64,000 nucleotides of DNA from Elusimicrobiota bacterium. Lineage in GTDB: Bacteria > Elusimicrobiota > Elusimicrobia > FEN-1173. Positions 1 through 8,597 of the stretch are shown piece after piece. Both the position numbers and the translations under genes were made by a program. How positions within the stretch are numbered: the first letter of the stretch is position 1; the number at the start of each line of letters is the position of its first letter. The notes beneath the pieces were generated by a model. That model had not been told where the DNA came from and did not search any database. It saw only the letters and a list, made by a program, of their open reading frames with translations. The DNA lies in assembly GCA_016706425.1 (NCBI GenBank), contig JADJJR010000001.1:1364001-1428000 (forward strand), written 5' to 3'.

Positions 1-323
1 CCCAGGGGGTGCCCGCCGGTCTTGGAAGTTTCCAATGGAAGGCGGCCGATTTGAAAAGGGAATTCAACGTCTCCGTCGATGATGCCGCCGGCGAGACGCC
101 GGTTTTGGTGTTGACCCCCAAAGCCGGGGGGGACACCGTGGTGCGGCTCTGGGTCGACATGAAAACCGGCGTCGCGATGAAAACCGCCTTGAGCGCCGAA
201 ACCGTGAAGACCGAGGTGACGTTGGCCAACGTCCGGGTGAACCCCCGCTTGGCCAAAACCCTCTTTCGGTTCAAACCCCCCGCCGGCACGGAGGTGCTGG
301 ATATGCCGGTGATCGCGCCATGA
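1..323 (+). CDS. LolA-like outer-membrane lipoprotein carrier, C-terminal part
   Basis: The reading frame is open to the left edge of the window, so this is the 3' end of a longer gene; a GTG at 9 is only an internal candidate start. About 107 residues are visible. They show alternating beta strands ending in a short segment typical of LolA-type periplasmic carriers (FRF-PP-GTEVLD at the C-terminus). LolA proteins ferry lipoproteins from the inner to the outer membrane. The stop overlaps the rodZ start by 4 bp. Genes for FtsK, LolA and RodZ are often adjacent in bacteria, which supports the call. Family is inferred from the tail and context only; another LolA-fold lipoprotein-binding protein is possible. 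Confidence 0.6.
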   Translation, partial: QGVPAGLGSFQWKAADLKREFNVSVDDAAGETPVLVLTPKAGGDTVVRLWVDMKTGVAMKTALSAETVKTEVTLANVRVNPRLAKTLFRFKPPAGTEVLDMPVIAP

Positions 324-1141
324 GCGAACTGGATCCCAACACGCCGGGCCTTCTGGGGCAGACGCTCAAAAACCGCCGTCTCCAAAAAGGCTTGGCCCTT
401 GAAGATGTGACGCGGGCGCTGCGCGTGCCCACCCGTTATCTGAACGCCCTCGAAGAGGAACGCTGGTCGGACCTTCCCGCCCGGGTCTATCTCGAAGGAT
501 TTTTGGTCAAGTACGCGGAATTTTTGGGTCTGGATTCCAAAGACATGGTGGCCCGGGTCCGCGAGGCGGTGGGCGTGGTGGAAAAACCGGCGTTTTCCCA
601 TCCCAAACCCGTTCCCGAAGCTTTGGACGACGCCTCCCTGGCGCCCATTCGATTCGGGTTGTTGTTGGTGGCCTTGATCCTGGCCGGGGCGGGGGGGTTC
701 TACTTTTTCCGTCACCAAGAAATTCGCACCACCCTCGCGGATATGCCCTTGAACCAGGTCACGGAGCCCGATGTGGTGTTCAGCACGGGAACGGTCCCCG
801 GGGGGGCTCCCGCGGCGGTCGAAACTTCCCCAACGACGAGCCCCAACGGCCACACGTTGGTTTTGAAGGCGACCCTGCCCGTTTGGGTGCGGGTCCGGTT
901 GGACGGCGCGGTCAAGTTCGAAGGCACGTTGAAAGCGGGCGACCTGCGCACATGGCCCTTCAACAACGCGGCGCGCTTGCGCTTGGGCAACAGTTCGCGC
1001 GTGGAGTTGAGCATCGACGGGACCTTCGCGTCCAAGTCCGACAGCACCGCCCCCGGGGATTTCGTTTGGCCGTCCCGGAGCGCGACCGCGGCCATCGTCC
1101 CTTCGGATCCCGTTTCCACCCACACCGTCAAGACACCCTGA
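320..1141 (+). CDS. rodZ: RodZ-like cell-shape protein (HTH, membrane segment, DUF4115)
   Basis: 273 residues. An N-terminal Xre-type helix-turn-helix domain covers about residues 10-80 (it includes the LNALEEERW and ARVYLEGF motifs typical of RodZ). One hydrophobic span lies at about 110-130, followed by a Ser/Thr/Pro-rich linker and a periplasmic beta domain of the DUF4115 type at about 180-250 (VWVRVRLDG). RodZ links the MreB cytoskeleton to the elongation machinery, with the HTH in the cytoplasm. The start ATG overlaps the upstream stop (ATGA), indicating translational coupling. It sits next to rimO and pgsA, as in many bacteria. Confidence 0.85.
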   Translation: MSELDPNTPGLLGQTLKNRRLQKGLALEDVTRALRVPTRYLNALEEERWSDLPARVYLEGFLVKYAEFLGLDSKDMVARVREAVGVVEKPAFSHPKPVPEALDDASLAPIRFGLLLVALILAGAGGFYFFRHQEIRTTLADMPLNQVTEPDVVFSTGTVPGGAPAAVETSPTTSPNGHTLVLKATLPVWVRVRLDGAVKFEGTLKAGDLRTWPFNNAARLRLGNSSRVELSIDGTFASKSDSTAPGDFVWPSRSATAAIVPSDPVSTHTVKTP

Positions 1142-1145
1142 ATTT

Positions 1146-2471
1146 ATGTCCCTCGGCCGCGTGGCCTTTGTGGTCCTGGGATGCGCCAAAAATCAGGTGG
1201 AGGCGGAAAGCATGTCGTCCCGCCTGGCCCGGGACGGTTGGGACCTCACCGCCGACATCCCCAACGCCAATTTGGTGGTCGTCCATTCCTGCGGATTTTT
1301 GGACGCCGCCCGCCAAGAAGCCCGGGACACCCTGGGCAACGTGCGGCGGGCTTCCCCCAAGGCCTCGGTGGTCCTGACGGGTTGTTTCGCCCAATATTTG
1401 AACGGCCGCCGGCTGCCCGGGGTGGACGCGATATTGGGAACGGGGCAATTTGACCGACTGCCCGCCGTCTTGGAGGGCCTGCGGCGAAAACGATCCGCTC
1501 CCCCGGCGATTCCCCGGTCGGGCCCCGCGGGCTACCACGACGCGAGCCGCCCCCGCCCCCTTCCGCCGGGGCAGTTGTCCGCCTACGTGCGGATCTCCGA
1601 AGGTTGCAACCACCGTTGCACGTTTTGCGTCATTCCCCAGTTGCGCGGGTCCCTCAAGAGCCGGCCGCCGGAGGACATTTTCGCGGAGGCCCGGGACCTG
1701 ACCGACCGGGGGGTGCGCGAGCTGGTGTTGATTTCCCAGGACACCACCGATTACGGCCGGGACACGGGCCGTCGGTTGCCGTTTTTGATCGAGGAACTGG
1801 CGTCCTGGCCGAAGCTGGACTGGTTGCGCCTCCTCTACGCCTACCCGTCGGAAGTCGACGACGCGTTGATCGCGCTGTTGGCCGGGGAGCCGAAGCTGTT
1901 GGGGTATCTGGACATGCCGTTGCAGCACATCGCCGACCCGGTGTTGAAAGCCATGGCCCGCGACAGCGGCGAAAAAGAGACCCGACGCCTTTTGGACCGG
2001 TTGGTGAAGCGGGTGCCCGGGTTGGCGTTGCGGACGACGTTCATCGTCGGGTTTCCCGGCGAGACGGACGCCGACTTCCGCCGCCTTGAAAAACTGGTGG
2101 ACACGGGGGTGTTCGAACACGTGGGGGTGTTTCCGTACTCCTTCGAGCCGCGCTCCCCGTCGGCGCGGTTGCCGGGCCTGGTGCCCACGGAGGTCGTGAA
2201 CGAACGGTGGCAACGCCTCTTGGACGCGCACCGGCGGGTCAAGGCGAAAAAAGACGCGGCCCGGATCGGACGACCCATCGCGGTTTTGGTGGAACGGGGG
2301 CCCGCCGGTTGGTCGGCCCGCGCCGCGCACCAGGCCCCGGAAGTGGACGGCGGGGTTCGATTGGCCCGCTGGCCCCGTCGGCCGGGCCTGTTCGCCGCGG
2401 CGGTCACGGGGGTCGACGGGTTCGACTTGAAGGCGACATTGAAAAAAAGCGCGGAGGCGCCGGTTCCATGA
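1146..2471 (+). CDS. rimO: Ribosomal protein S12 methylthiotransferase RimO
   Basis: 441 residues, the usual length. The N-terminal UPF0004 domain carries the three auxiliary-cluster cysteines at about C13, C49 and C80. The radical-SAM motif CxxxCxxC is at C154, C158 and C161 (EGCNHRCTFC). A TRAM domain fills about the last 70 residues. RimO adds a methylthio group to a conserved aspartate of ribosomal protein S12 using SAM and two Fe-S clusters. The GCAKNQVEAE start and the SEGCNHRCTFCVIP motif favour RimO over its paralogue MiaB, which is encoded separately at 7257. The gene starts 4 bp after rodZ ends, and its end overlaps pgsA. Confidence 0.93.
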   Translation: MSLGRVAFVVLGCAKNQVEAESMSSRLARDGWDLTADIPNANLVVVHSCGFLDAARQEARDTLGNVRRASPKASVVLTGCFAQYLNGRRLPGVDAILGTGQFDRLPAVLEGLRRKRSAPPAIPRSGPAGYHDASRPRPLPPGQLSAYVRISEGCNHRCTFCVIPQLRGSLKSRPPEDIFAEARDLTDRGVRELVLISQDTTDYGRDTGRRLPFLIEELASWPKLDWLRLLYAYPSEVDDALIALLAGEPKLLGYLDMPLQHIADPVLKAMARDSGEKETRRLLDRLVKRVPGLALRTTFIVGFPGETDADFRRLEKLVDTGVFEHVGVFPYSFEPRSPSARLPGLVPTEVVNERWQRLLDAHRRVKAKKDAARIGRPIAVLVERGPAGWSARAAHQAPEVDGGVRLARWPRRPGLFAAAVTGVDGFDLKATLKKSAEAPVP

Positions 2472-3088
2472 ATTTGCCCAACAAACTGACCCTGGGACGG
2501 TTGTTCGCGACGCCGGTCTTCATGGCGTTCGTCCTGCACGAGAATTTCTATTCCCAAACGGCGGCGTTGCTCGTTTTCATAGCGGCGGGCGTGACGGATT
2601 TGGTCGACGGGTATTTGGCCCGCAAGCACAATCTCATCACCCCGCTGGGGGTCTTCTTGGACCCCTTGGCCGACAAGCTCATCATCACGGGGGCTTTCAT
2701 CGCGTTTGTGGAAGTGCGCGCGCTTCACGTGCCGGCCTGGATGGTGGTGGCGATCGTGGGGCGCGAATTCCTCATCACCGGACTGCGCGGCGTGGCGGCC
2801 ACCCACGGCCTCTCCCTAGCGGCGGACGACGGGGGGAAATACAAAACGTCCGTTCAGAACGCGGCCATTCTCACGATCCTGGTGGCGATGATGTCCCGCG
2901 CGGCCCTGGCGCAATTCGCCGGGGTGAGCGTGGAGGACCTGGCCGCGCGCGGCGCCTGGGCCGCGGCCGCCGGGCGGTTGTTGGAATTCATTCCCTTCTG
3001 GATGATGTTCGGCGCGACCCTCGTGTCGGTCCACACCGGCGTCCGCTACCTGGTGCGGCACGCGGCCTTGCTGCGGGAACAACCGTGA
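2468..3088 (+). CDS. pgsA: CDP-diacylglycerol-glycerol-3-phosphate 3-phosphatidyltransferase
   Basis: 206 residues, multi-pass membrane enzyme. The CDP-alcohol phosphotransferase signature is complete: D44, D47-G48, A51-R52, G61, D65 and D69. It makes phosphatidylglycerophosphate, the committed step to phosphatidylglycerol. The frame is open further upstream, but the ATG at 2468 overlaps the rimO stop by 4 bp and gives the standard MNLPNKLTLGR start, so I use it. The next gene is the matching phosphatase pgpA, so the two steps of PG synthesis are encoded side by side. Confidence 0.92.
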   Translation: MNLPNKLTLGRLFATPVFMAFVLHENFYSQTAALLVFIAAGVTDLVDGYLARKHNLITPLGVFLDPLADKLIITGAFIAFVEVRALHVPAWMVVAIVGREFLITGLRGVAATHGLSLAADDGGKYKTSVQNAAILTILVAMMSRAALAQFAGVSVEDLAARGAWAAAAGRLLEFIPFWMMFGATLVSVHTGVRYLVRHAALLREQP

Positions 3089-3582
3089 ACGGCGGACGCT
3101 GCCGCGACGCTTTTTTCCTGACGGCGGCCACCGTGGGATTCGTGGGGACGCTGCCCTATCGCCTCGTCCCGCTGAAAAAGTGGAAGGGCGGCGGGCTGCT
3201 CGGCACCGCGGTGGGCTGGGGTTTGGTTTGGCTCCTGCCCACAAACCCGGCCGCCTACGCCCTCGCCTGCTTGTCGATGGCGCTCTTCGCCGTCTGGGTC
3301 AGCCACCATGCGGAAAAGCGCATGGACCACGACGACCCGCGGATCGTCATCGATGAGGTTGCCGGCGTTTGGCTCGCCTGCGCGGGGTTGCCGCGGACTC
3401 CGGGCCCGATGCTCTTGGCGTTTTTGTTTTTCCGTGTTTTCGACGTGTGGAAAGGCCCCTGGGGGCGGCACAGCGCGCGTTTGCCGGGGGGGTGGGGGAT
3501 CGTGGCCGACGACCTGGCCGCCGCCTTGATGGCGATGCTCCTGTTGCGCGCGGTGGCGTGGGGCGGCTATTTATTTGTATAG
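3085..3582 (+). CDS. pgpA: Phosphatidylglycerophosphatase A
   Basis: 165 residues with several hydrophobic helices. It shows the PgpA core: an acidic DHDDPR stretch at about 81-86, the D90-E91 pair (VIDEVAGVW) and the FFRVFDVWK-GPW motif near 136-147. It removes the phosphate from phosphatidylglycerophosphate made by the preceding gene. The GTG start overlaps the pgsA stop by 4 bp. The gene ends 45 bp before recA; a TATAGT box overlaps its stop codon. Confidence 0.9.
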   Translation: MNGGRCRDAFFLTAATVGFVGTLPYRLVPLKKWKGGGLLGTAVGWGLVWLLPTNPAAYALACLSMALFAVWVSHHAEKRMDHDDPRIVIDEVAGVWLACAGLPRTPGPMLLAFLFFRVFDVWKGPWGRHSARLPGGWGIVADDLAAALMAMLLLRAVAWGGYLFV

Positions 3583-3583
3583 T
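3578..3583 (+). promoter_or_regulatory. Possible -10 box of a recA promoter
   Basis: TATAGT lies on the pgpA stop codon, 45 bp before the recA ATG. No convincing -35 is visible 17 bp upstream. I see no LexA-type palindrome between this box and recA, so SOS control is not supported by the sequence. The recA ribosome binding site is clear (AAAAGGAG at 3615-3622). Confidence 0.3.
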
Positions 3584-3627
3584 GTTTGGGTCAGAGACGA
3601 AAAGTTAACGCGGGAAAAGGAGTCCCT

Positions 3628-4713
3628 ATGACCACCAAAGAAGATAAATTGAAGGCGCTGCAGTTGGCCATGGCCACCATCGAGAAACAACACGGCAAAG
3701 AGGCCATCATGAAGTTGGGCGAAAAATCGGCCAAGGTGAAGGTGGACGTGATTCCCACGGGCGCGCTGCCCCTGGACGTGGTCCTCGGCGTGGGCGGGTT
3801 GCCCCGCGGTCGCGTTGTTGAAGTTTACGGGCCCGAATCCTCTGGGAAAACGACGCTTTGCTTGCACGCGGTGGCCCAGGCCCAAAAATTGGGCGGCACG
3901 GCGGCTTACATCGACGCCGAGCACGCGATGGATCCCGAATACGCCAAACGACTCGGCGTCGACATCGACAACCTCTTGATTTCCCAGCCCGATTCCGGCG
4001 AGCAGGCCTTGGAAATCGCCGACCAGCTCGTGCGCAGCGGCGCCGTGGACATCATCGTCGTCGATTCGGTGGCGGCGTTGGTGCCCCGCGCCGAAATCGA
4101 GGGGGAGATGGGCGATTCCCACGTCGGGTTGCAGGCGCGGCTCATGAGCCAGGCCCTGCGGAAGCTCACTTCCAACATCGCGCGGTCCAAAACGCTCATC
4201 GTCTTCATCAACCAGTTGCGCATGAAGATCGGCGTCATGTACGGCAACCCCGAAACCACCACCGGCGGCATGGCGCTGAAATTTTACTCCTCCGTCCGCC
4301 TGGACATTCGCCGGGTCGAGAGCATCAAACAGGGGGACCGCGTGGTGGGCAACCGCGTGCGGGTGAAAGTGGTGAAGAACAAGGTGGCCGCGCCCTTCCA
4401 GCAGGCCGAGTTCGACATGTTGTTCGGCGAGGGCATCTCCCGCGAAAACTGCCTGCTCGACATGGGCGTCAACGCGGGCATCGTGGAAAAGGCCGGCACC
4501 TGGTACCTCCACAAGGAAGACCGCCTGGGCCAGGGCCGCGACGCGGCGCGCGGGTTCCTGAAGGAAAACCCGAGCGTCGCCGACGCCATTGAACGCGCCG
4601 TGCGCGCGAAATACATGCCCGGCGAGGCCGCGTTGGTGGAAAAGCCGGAGCCGAAGCCCGAGGCCAAACCCAAGGAACGCGAAACGGCCAAGGCGGGCCG
4701 CGCCAAGGATTGA
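3628..4713 (+). CDS. recA: Recombinase RecA
   Basis: 361 residues. Walker A (GPESSGKT) is at 68-75, and the MAW/RecA loop signatures (LRKLTSNIARS, FINQLRMKIGVMYGNPETT) are all present. RecA forms ATP-dependent filaments on single-stranded DNA for strand exchange and repair. The ATG at 3628 is chosen because an AAAAGGAG ribosome site precedes it; an in-frame ATG at 3586 lacks one. The C-terminal tail is rich in Lys, Pro, Glu and Ala rather than the purely acidic tail of E. coli RecA. The gene follows pgsA/pgpA and precedes a Xer recombinase. Confidence 0.97.
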   Translation: MTTKEDKLKALQLAMATIEKQHGKEAIMKLGEKSAKVKVDVIPTGALPLDVVLGVGGLPRGRVVEVYGPESSGKTTLCLHAVAQAQKLGGTAAYIDAEHAMDPEYAKRLGVDIDNLLISQPDSGEQALEIADQLVRSGAVDIIVVDSVAALVPRAEIEGEMGDSHVGLQARLMSQALRKLTSNIARSKTLIVFINQLRMKIGVMYGNPETTTGGMALKFYSSVRLDIRRVESIKQGDRVVGNRVRVKVVKNKVAAPFQQAEFDMLFGEGISRENCLLDMGVNAGIVEKAGTWYLHKEDRLGQGRDAARGFLKENPSVADAIERAVRAKYMPGEAALVEKPEPKPEAKPKERETAKAGRAKD

Positions 4714-4744
4714 TCGCGCGGGCCCTCCCCCGCGCCGGGAACCC

Positions 4745-5650
4745 ATGCCGGATTCGCCCCCGGTCGCTCCGGCGACGCCCGACGGGCCGCTGAGGGAATT
4801 CGTCGATCATTTGCGGGTCGAGCGGAAGTTGGCGGCCAACACCGTGGCGGCCTACGGGTCCGATTTGCGGCCCTACGTGGCTTTTCTGCAAAAACGGGGC
4901 CTGGGCCTCGAGGCCGTGACGCCGCCCGTGCTCACGGATTTTTTATGGGAGAGGCGATCGCGCCTGAAAGCCACGAGCCTCGCCCGCCTGGGCGAAAGCC
5001 TGCGGCAGTTCCACCGTTTCCTCAAATCCGAGGGCCGCTGCGCCCAGGACCCCACCGAGAACCTCTCCTCTCCCAAAACCCCGCAACGATTGCCCAAGGT
5101 GTTGGGGGTCGACGAAGTGAACCGCCTGCTCGCCCACGCCCCATCGTCCACGCCCCGGACGCTTCGGTTCAAGGCCATGCTGGAGGTGTTGTACGCCTCC
5201 GGTTTGCGGGTGAGCGAATTGGTGGGCCTCCCCACCAACGGCGTGGATTTGGAATTGGGGTTTTTGCGGGTCTTCGGCAAGGGCGGGAAGGAACGGGTGG
5301 TGCCCGTGAACCGCCGGGCCGTGCACGCCATCAAAAGCTACTGGGACACCCGGAAGGACTTGCCCGACTCCCACGGCTTCGCTTTTGTGGGGCCGGGGGG
5401 AAAACCCCTCACGCGGGTGGCCTTCTGGTACGAACTGCGGCGTTGGGCAAGGGCCGCGGGCGTTCACCGGCCGCTCAGCCCGCACACCCTGCGTCACTCC
5501 TTCGCCACCCATCTGCTCCGCGGCGGGGCGGATTTACGCGCCGTTCAGGAGATGTTGGGACACGCCGACATTTCCACCACGCAAATCTACACGCACGTCG
5601 ACCGGCAGGGACTCAAGGACGCCCACCGGAAATTCCACCCGCGGGGATAG
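4745..5650 (+). CDS. xerD: Tyrosine recombinase XerD/XerC
   Basis: 301 residues, the usual size for Xer proteins. The N-terminal SAM-like DNA-binding domain covers about 14-100. The catalytic domain has R155 (SGLRVSEL), K180, H247-x-x-R250 (HTLRHSFATHLL), H273 (LGHADISTT) and the nucleophile Y282. It ends in HPRG, like XerC/XerD, and carries no phage-integrase arm-binding domain, so it is probably the dif-site chromosome dimer resolvase. The XerC versus XerD assignment is uncertain; the tail looks slightly more XerD-like. It starts 31 bp after recA and converges on the thiolase gene with only 6 bp between the stops. Confidence 0.85.
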   Translation: MPDSPPVAPATPDGPLREFVDHLRVERKLAANTVAAYGSDLRPYVAFLQKRGLGLEAVTPPVLTDFLWERRSRLKATSLARLGESLRQFHRFLKSEGRCAQDPTENLSSPKTPQRLPKVLGVDEVNRLLAHAPSSTPRTLRFKAMLEVLYASGLRVSELVGLPTNGVDLELGFLRVFGKGGKERVVPVNRRAVHAIKSYWDTRKDLPDSHGFAFVGPGGKPLTRVAFWYELRRWARAAGVHRPLSPHTLRHSFATHLLRGGADLRAVQEMLGHADISTTQIYTHVDRQGLKDAHRKFHPRG

Positions 5651-5656
5651 GGATAT

Positions 5657-7012
5657 TTAGGCGCCGGGGCGCTTGAGGATCATGGCGCCGCCCAGACCGC
5701 CCGAGGCGCAGGCGGTGGCCAAGCCGTAGCGGGCGTTGCTGTTTTCTTTCATGGCGTGGATCACGTTGAGCAATAACCGCACGCCCGTGGCCGCCAGGGG
5801 GTGCCCCAGCGACAGCGTGCCGCCGTTGGGGTTGAGGATGCCTTTTTCGTAGGCCGCGTCCCAGTTCTGGCGGTATTTCTCCTTGCCGACGCGGAAAATC
5901 GACAGGCACGTGGCGGCGAAGGCTTCGTGCAACTCGATTTGGTCGAGTTCGTGAAAGGGAATCCCGCCCCGCTCCAGGGCCACCCCGGTGGCGAACACCG
6001 GGGCCACGCCCATGTAGGCCGGGCTCGTGCCCCAGAACCCCCAGGAATGGATTTCCGCCATGATTTCAAGTCCGAGATCTTTGGCGCGCTCTTCGGTGGT
6101 CACGATCACGGCGGCCGCCCCGTCCGAGCGGGCGCAGGCGTTGAAGAGCGACAGGGTTCCCCGGGTTTTGCCTTCCTCGTAGGTTTTCCCCAAAATGAAT
6201 TGGCCGTTGTCACGGTAAAAATCCTTGATGGAGTAGGAGGGGCCGTCGAAAATGGTGGGCGCTTTTTCAAGCATGCGGGGTTTCTCCACCAGGCTTTCGC
6301 GCAGGAAGGGATACTCGTCCTTGTCCAACACTTTCACGCCGTCGCGGACGATGGGGACGATGTGGGAATCGTAAAACCCGCGTTTTTCCGCCGCGAGGCC
6401 CCGGGCGTAGCTCTGGTGGGCGTACTTGTCCTGGGCCTCGCGGGAAATGGAGTACATTTGGGCGCAAACTTCCGCGGTGGCGGCCATGTTGATTTTGCAG
6501 ATCGGGTCGGTGAGTCCTTCTTCGGTGGTGTCGTTGATGGCGATATCGGGGGTGTCCCACAGGGCGCCCCAATTGGTTTTTAAGGCTTCGAGGGACCGCA
6601 GGGCCTTCGTGTCGCGGGACCCGCGGATGACATAGGGGAAGGTGGACATGGATTCCGTGCCCCCGGCCAGATACACCTCGCCTTCGCCCATGATGATGTG
6701 CCGGTAGGCGCTGGCCACGGTTTCCAGGCTGGAAATGCAGTTGGTTTGAATGGTGTAGGCCTGGACTTTTTCGGGCAGGCCGGCTTTGAGGGCCGAAACC
6801 CGCGCGATGTTGGGCGCGTGGGACCCCTGTCCGACCCAGCCCACCAACACGCCGTCCACCGCGTGGGGGTAAAGGGACGTCCGCTGAAGGGCGGCCCGAA
6901 GCACGATTTCCATCAGCTGTTCGGGGAGGTATCCCGCCAGGCTCTTGCCCACGTGGCCGATGGGCGTTCGCACGCCGCCGCAAATCACGATTTTCTTTTG
7001 GATCGGTTTCAT
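5657..7012 (-). CDS. Thiolase family acetyl-CoA acyltransferase
   Basis: 451 residues. The acylated cysteine is C92 (QTNCISS). The other thiolase elements are an HEAFAA motif, the GGTLSLGHPLAATG block and a C-terminal CASGGLGGAM loop (a variant of the usual CxGGGxG). The enzyme either condenses acyl-CoAs or cleaves 3-ketoacyl-CoA. The extended C-terminal half resembles the FadI/trifunctional-protein beta type more than short acetoacetyl-CoA thiolases. The strong site GGGGAGGAAG lies just before the ATG. It is a single gene on the opposite strand with no beta-oxidation partners in view, so the direction of the reaction cannot be inferred. Confidence 0.85.
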   Translation of the reverse strand: MKPIQKKIVICGGVRTPIGHVGKSLAGYLPEQLMEIVLRAALQRTSLYPHAVDGVLVGWVGQGSHAPNIARVSALKAGLPEKVQAYTIQTNCISSLETVASAYRHIIMGEGEVYLAGGTESMSTFPYVIRGSRDTKALRSLEALKTNWGALWDTPDIAINDTTEEGLTDPICKINMAATAEVCAQMYSISREAQDKYAHQSYARGLAAEKRGFYDSHIVPIVRDGVKVLDKDEYPFLRESLVEKPRMLEKAPTIFDGPSYSIKDFYRDNGQFILGKTYEEGKTRGTLSLFNACARSDGAAAVIVTTEERAKDLGLEIMAEIHSWGFWGTSPAYMGVAPVFATGVALERGGIPFHELDQIELHEAFAATCLSIFRVGKEKYRQNWDAAYEKGILNPNGGTLSLGHPLAATGVRLLLNVIHAMKENSNARYGLATACASGGLGGAMILKRPGA

Positions 7013-7075
7013 GGCTTCCTCCCCGGCTGCCGCTCAATTCAAGGCTAACCCCGAGGGGAAGGGGCGTCAAGGGCG

Positions 7076-7239
7076 TTAACCTGAATTTCTCAGTTGGGCG
7101 CGGGATTCGACGAACGATGCCGGACTTTTTCTTCTTCAAAAAGTTCGTCCGATGTCACCGCATCGACCTCACTTTTTCGTCGAAAAAGCCACGGCCTCGT
7201 TCGTCTCGGTCCTCGTGCCAACTGAGAAGTTCAGGTTAA
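7076..7239. repeat. 164-bp imperfect palindrome (MITE-like fold-back element)
   Basis: The outer 22 bp at 7076-7097 (starting TTAACCTGAA) match the reverse complement of 7218-7239 with one mismatch. Complementarity continues inward with small gaps almost to the centre near 7157, including a 13/14 match around GACGAACGA and matching CTTTTT..AAAAAG mini-hairpins in each arm. TTAA sits at both ends and could be a target duplication. There is no reading frame inside. It lies in the divergent gap between the thiolase and miaB genes. No second copy was noticed in the window. Confidence 0.75.
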
Positions 7240-7241
7240 TC

Positions 7242-7250
7242 TGATAAAAT
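7242..7250 (+). promoter_or_regulatory. Extended -10 promoter of miaB
   Basis: TG-A-TAAAAT forms an extended -10 element ending 6 bp before the miaB GTG. Transcription would start at or next to the start codon, giving a leaderless message, and no ribosome site is visible. The element lies immediately outside the right end of the fold-back repeat, so the repeat arm occupies the -35 region. Confidence 0.45.
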
Positions 7251-7256
7251 GGTCCC

Positions 7257-8597
7257 GTGAAATTTTACGTCGAGACATTCGGTTGCCAGATGAACGTGGC
7301 CGACGGGCTGGAGATGGGCCGGCGCCTCAAAGCGCGGGGGTTTGAAGCCACGACCGACCCCGCCCTGGCCGACGTGGTGCTGGTCAACACCTGCACCGTG
7401 CGTCAGCACGCCGAGGACAAGGCCCTCTCCCGCCTTGGGCGACTGGCGGATTGGCGGGCCGGCGGGCGGCGATTGCTCGTGATGGCGGGGTGCGCCGCGG
7501 AACGGCTGGGCCCGCGGCTTTCGCGCCGATTCCCCCAGGTGGACCTCGTGATCGGGGCCAAATCCATCGCGCGGTTCGACGAAATATTGGACGAGCGCTG
7601 GCCGCGCACGGCCTTCGACGGCCGCCGGGAGTGGGAGGAGGCCTGGGGGTGGGGCGCGGGCTTGGACGACACAACCCTGCCCGGCGAAGGGGTGGCCGGG
7701 TTTGTGACCATCATGCGGGGGTGCAATTTTTCCTGTTCTTATTGCGTGGTCCCGGCCGTGCGCGGACGGGAGGTGTACCGGCCCGCCTTGAGCGTTCTGG
7801 ACGAGGCCGCCGCCCGCGCCGCCCGGGGCCAATGGGAGTTGACCCTCTTGGGCCAAACCGTGAACTCCTACCGGCCCGGGGGGCCCAACCCCGGACGCGA
7901 CGGCGCCGACATCAATGATTTTTCGGACCTGTTGCGCGCCCTGTCCGCTCTCCCGGGCGTGGAGCGCCTGCGTTTTATGAGCCCCCACCCCCAATACATC
8001 GACGATAAATTCGCGGCTGTTTTCGCGGAGACCCCCGCGATCGCGCCGCACCTCCACCTCCCGGTGCAGTCGGGGTCCGACGCCGTCCTGTCCCGGATGC
8101 GCCGCAACCACACGCGGGCGAAATACCTGGAGAAAACACGTCTTTTGCGGACGGCACGGCCGGAAATGTCCTTTACCACGGATTTCATCGTGGGGTTTCC
8201 CGGCGAAACCGAGGACGATTTCGAGTCGACGGTGTCCCTGGTGGGGGAGGCCGATTTGGACGGGGCCTACGTGTTCAAATACTCGCCCCGTCCCGGAACG
8301 GCCTCGGCGGGTTCGGCCGACGACGTGCCCCCGGCCGAGAAAGAGCGCCGGCACGCCGCGCTCCAGGCGCTTTTGGACGAACGCGCCCGGGCCAAACTGG
8401 CCGCCCTGGCCGGAACGATCCAGGACGTGTTGGTCGAGGCGGTCCTCCCCGCCGACGCGGGCTGGGAATGGGAAACACGCACGGCCCACAACCGAAAAAT
8501 GTTCGTCCGCGCCGACCGCGCGGCCCGCCCGGGCGAGCGCCGCCGCGTCCGGGTGACCGGGGCCGAGGGAAAAACACTTTATGGCGATCCGACCTAA
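7257..8597 (+). CDS. miaB: tRNA-2-methylthio-N6-dimethylallyladenosine synthase MiaB
   Basis: 446 residues. The UPF0004 cysteines are C10, C46 and C79; the radical-SAM triad is C156, C160 and C163 (RGCNFSCSYC), followed by VVPAVRGRE, typical of MiaB. A TRAM domain forms the C-terminus. The enzyme methylthiolates i6A37 in tRNAs reading UNN codons. The start is a GTG with no upstream Shine-Dalgarno, and the MKFYVETFGCQMN start matches the family. The 3' end overlaps the next gene by 17 bp. Confidence 0.92.
   Translation: MKFYVETFGCQMNVADGLEMGRRLKARGFEATTDPALADVVLVNTCTVRQHAEDKALSRLGRLADWRAGGRRLLVMAGCAAERLGPRLSRRFPQVDLVIGAKSIARFDEILDERWPRTAFDGRREWEEAWGWGAGLDDTTLPGEGVAGFVTIMRGCNFSCSYCVVPAVRGREVYRPALSVLDEAAARAARGQWELTLLGQTVNSYRPGGPNPGRDGADINDFSDLLRALSALPGVERLRFMSPHPQYIDDKFAAVFAETPAIAPHLHLPVQSGSDAVLSRMRRNHTRAKYLEKTRLLRTARPEMSFTTDFIVGFPGETEDDFESTVSLVGEADLDGAYVFKYSPRPGTASAGSADDVPPAEKERRHAALQALLDERARAKLAALAGTIQDVLVEAVLPADAGWEWETRTAHNRKMFVRADRAARPGERRRVRVTGAEGKTLYGDPT

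Noticed and set aside
3583..3627. SOS (LexA) box before recA
   Set aside because: I found no recognisable palindrome of either the E. coli or Bacillus type in the 45-bp gap.
4745..5650. Phage or island integrase
   Set aside because: Length, lack of an arm-binding domain and the HPRG tail fit housekeeping XerC/XerD, and no mobile genes surround it.
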